16,596 bases of DNA, taken from Ignavibacteriaceae bacterium. Lineage in GTDB: Bacteria > Bacteroidota > Ignavibacteria > Ignavibacteriales > Ignavibacteriaceae. The stretch spans positions 1-16,596 of the forward strand of contig JALNWB010000085.1 of NCBI GenBank assembly GCA_023231105.1. The letters run 5' to 3'. Both the position numbers and the translations under genes were made by a program. A model generated the notes under the pieces. It did no database searches, was not told the origin of the DNA, and saw nothing but the letters and a program-made list of their open reading frames with translations. Below are positions 15,090-16,596 of this stretch, piece by piece (position 1 is the first letter of the stretch; each line of letters opens with the position of its first letter).

Positions 15090-16508
15090 TTAACCAACGA
15101 AGAAACTAATAAGCTGAATGATTGAGTTCGGGAAAATTCCCATAACAAGAACCAACAATGCGGAAATGAAAATTCCAAGCAACGCTTGATAAGAAGGCTC
15201 AACTTCAAGCGGTGCATCCGTTGACTTGAAATACATAACAACAACAACGCGTAAATAAAAATATGCGCTTATTGCACTGGAAATTACACCGATAATTGCA
15301 AGCCATGTTAAGTTTGCTTCAATTGCAGCAACAAAAACAAAATATTTACCGAAGAATCCGGCGAACGGTGGAATGCCCGCAAGTGCAAACATAAAAATTG
15401 TAAGTAGCGCAGCAAGTAAAGGATACTTTGCGGCTAACCCAGTATAACTTTGTAAATCAACTTGTAAATTATCTTTCGATTCAATCATTGAAAGAACACC
15501 AAAAGCGCCTAAGTTCATAAACGTGTAAGCTGCAAGATAAAACACAATACCGGTTACGCCGTTTTGATTTGCGGAAGCTAAACCAATAATCATATAACCT
15601 GCATGGGCAATTGATGAGTAGGCTAACATTCTTTTTAAATCGGTTTGAGAAATAGCAACGATAGCGCCGTACAGCATCGTTATTACCGCAAGGACAGAAA
15701 GGAATGTTGTGAAAATATTTTTTTCAAGATTTGCGAACACCGGAATTAACACAACGAGTAAAGCGCTAAAAGCCGCAGCCTTTCCACCCGTTGACATCAA
15801 CGCCGTAACTGTGGTCGGCGCTCCCTGGTAAACATCCGGCACCCACATGTGGAACGGAACAGCCGCAATCTTAAATGAAAATCCAATGATGAAAAGAAGA
15901 AGTCCGACCATAAAAACAATGTTCGGCGTTCCCTTTAACAAATAAAACGAAAGCGCGGCAACAGATAAAGAACCAACAGAACCATAAATAAGCGCCATAC
16001 CGTAAACAACAAATCCGCTGGCAAATGCGCCGAGTAAAAAATATTTTAAAGCCGCTTCATTTGAAGATGATCTTTTTCTACTAAAACCGGTAAGAATATA
16101 AAAGCAAACAGACATCTGCTCAAGACCGATAAAAACCATTACCAAATCTTTTGCACTTGCAAGGAACATCATTCCCAAAACAGCCGACTGCATCAAAATA
16201 TAATACTCACCAAAATAAATTCCGACTTTTTTAATATGATCGATTGAGAGCAGAACAACAATGGCGGCGCCAAAATTAAAAATAAAATAAAAGAGATGAA
16301 CAAGTCCTCCGGTGGCAAGCATTGAATTAAATACTATTCCCTCTTGATAAGCAGTAAGAAGCGAATAGTAAGCTGTTCCGACGAAGAGAGCGATCGAAAG
16401 CCAGGGAAGAATTATTTCACTTTTGTCGTAAAACATTTCAACGATAAGCGAAAGCAAAATACCGCCGCTAATAATAAGCAGCGGAGTGATCATAAAAATT
16501 TCATTCAT
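15090..16508 (-). CDS. nuoN: NADH-quinone oxidoreductase subunit N (complex I)
   Basis: Antiporter-like membrane-arm subunit of respiratory complex I, in the inner membrane, 472 residues with about 14 helices; the length is normal for NuoN. The proton-channel residues are in place: Glu130 in FIGLEQMSVCFYIL (126-139), Lys213 in SFKIAAVPFHMWVPDVYQGA (211-230), Lys243 in STGGKAAAF (239-247), and Lys388 in AGIPPFAGFFGKYFVF (377-392). These match the Glu and Lys positions known in E. coli NuoN. NuoN is usually last in the nuo operon after nuoL and nuoM, which fits the gap and hairpin that follow. The next gene upstream on this strand ends 14 nt away, but its visible tail does not look like NuoM. 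No Shine-Dalgarno is seen. Confidence 0.95.
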   Translation of the reverse strand: MNEIFMITPLLIISGGILLSLIVEMFYDKSEIILPWLSIALFVGTAYYSLLTAYQEGIVFNSMLATGGLVHLFYFIFNFGAAIVVLLSIDHIKKVGIYFGEYYILMQSAVLGMMFLASAKDLVMVFIGLEQMSVCFYILTGFSRKRSSSNEAALKYFLLGAFASGFVVYGMALIYGSVGSLSVAALSFYLLKGTPNIVFMVGLLLFIIGFSFKIAAVPFHMWVPDVYQGAPTTVTALMSTGGKAAAFSALLVVLIPVFANLEKNIFTTFLSVLAVITMLYGAIVAISQTDLKRMLAYSSIAHAGYMIIGLASANQNGVTGIVFYLAAYTFMNLGAFGVLSMIESKDNLQVDLQSYTGLAAKYPLLAALLTIFMFALAGIPPFAGFFGKYFVFVAAIEANLTWLAIIGVISSAISAYFYLRVVVVMYFKSTDAPLEVEPSYQALLGIFISALLVLVMGIFPNSIIQLISFFVG

Positions 16509-16522
16509 AGTTTATCTAGTTT

Positions 16523-16596
16523 TCATTCAATAAATAAAATGTCTGCGTCGGTTTCTTCAATTGTTACTTTATGTTTTTCAGCAAGATATAAAGCTA
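16523..16596 (-). CDS. C-terminal end of an unrecognised protein, cut off by the window edge
   Basis: On the minus strand an open frame enters at the right edge and ends at TGA (16523-16525), giving 23 visible residues beginning ALYLAEKHK and ending DADILFIE. The tail is soluble and acidic and does not resemble the membrane-embedded C-terminus expected of NuoM. It ends 14 nt before the nuoN start, so it is probably in the same transcript. Too little is visible to name the protein, and it could be chance open frame, although the spacing is typical of an operon. Confidence 0.5.
   Translation of the reverse strand, partial: ALYLAEKHKVTIEETDADILFIE

Noticed and set aside
1..16596. CRISPR arrays, tRNAs, rRNAs, transposases, phage or restriction/defence genes
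   Set aside because: I looked on both strands and saw no regularly spaced repeats, cloverleaf-like segments or recognisable mobile-element or defence proteins.

Overview
The window is AT-rich bacterial chromosome, densely packed, with no tRNA, rRNA, CRISPR array or insertion sequence that I can see. The gene set suggests a Gram-negative member of the Bacteroidota/Chlorobi/Ignavibacteria group. The evidence is a Bacteroidota-style phosphoglucosamine mutase, exported proteins including a predicted outer-membrane beta-barrel and a lipoprotein, A-rich leaders with no Shine-Dalgarno in front of several genes, and a heptad GTCATTA-type inverted repeat plus a TCCCGAT..ATCGGGA palindrome of the kind common in those genomes. 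The assignment is by resemblance only.

Layout. 1-1246 (+): 3' part of a glmM-like hexose-phosphate mutase. 1250-2676 (-): two-gene unit, a TPR lipoprotein followed by a DUF58 protein, tail-to-tail with glmM. 2677-2994: divergent intergenic region. 2995-10228 (+): a run of five genes, namely a secreted FnIII-like protein, a secreted FecR-domain protein, a strong intrinsic terminator, an 823-residue predicted outer-membrane beta-barrel protein, a CHASE2 adenylate cyclase, and a monothiol thioredoxin-fold protein. 10225-16596 (-): a mostly co-directional housekeeping stretch read right to left: the tail of an unknown gene, nuoN, a hairpin repeat, nnr, a VanZ-like protein, a DUF218 membrane protein, nusB and a UMF1/Atg22-type MFS transporter.

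The part most worth attention is 2995-9559. Its predicted products lie in successive envelope layers: an outer-membrane barrel, soluble periplasmic FecR and FnIII-like proteins, and an inner-membrane sensor with a periplasmic CHASE2 domain and a cytoplasmic class III cyclase. This parallels the barrel-FecR-sigma factor logic of FecA/FecR/FecI, with a cyclic-nucleotide output in place of a sigma factor. The functional link is inferred from gene order and predicted location. CHASE2 cyclases and FecR proteins are known families, but I do not recognise the barrel or the FnIII-like partner.

The minus-strand genes carry out respiration (NuoN), NAD(P)H-hydrate repair (Nnr), transcription antitermination (NusB) and membrane functions of unknown substrate. 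Short gaps and overlaps (ATGA between nusB and the MFS gene, 11 nt between nnr and vanZ-like) indicate translational coupling.
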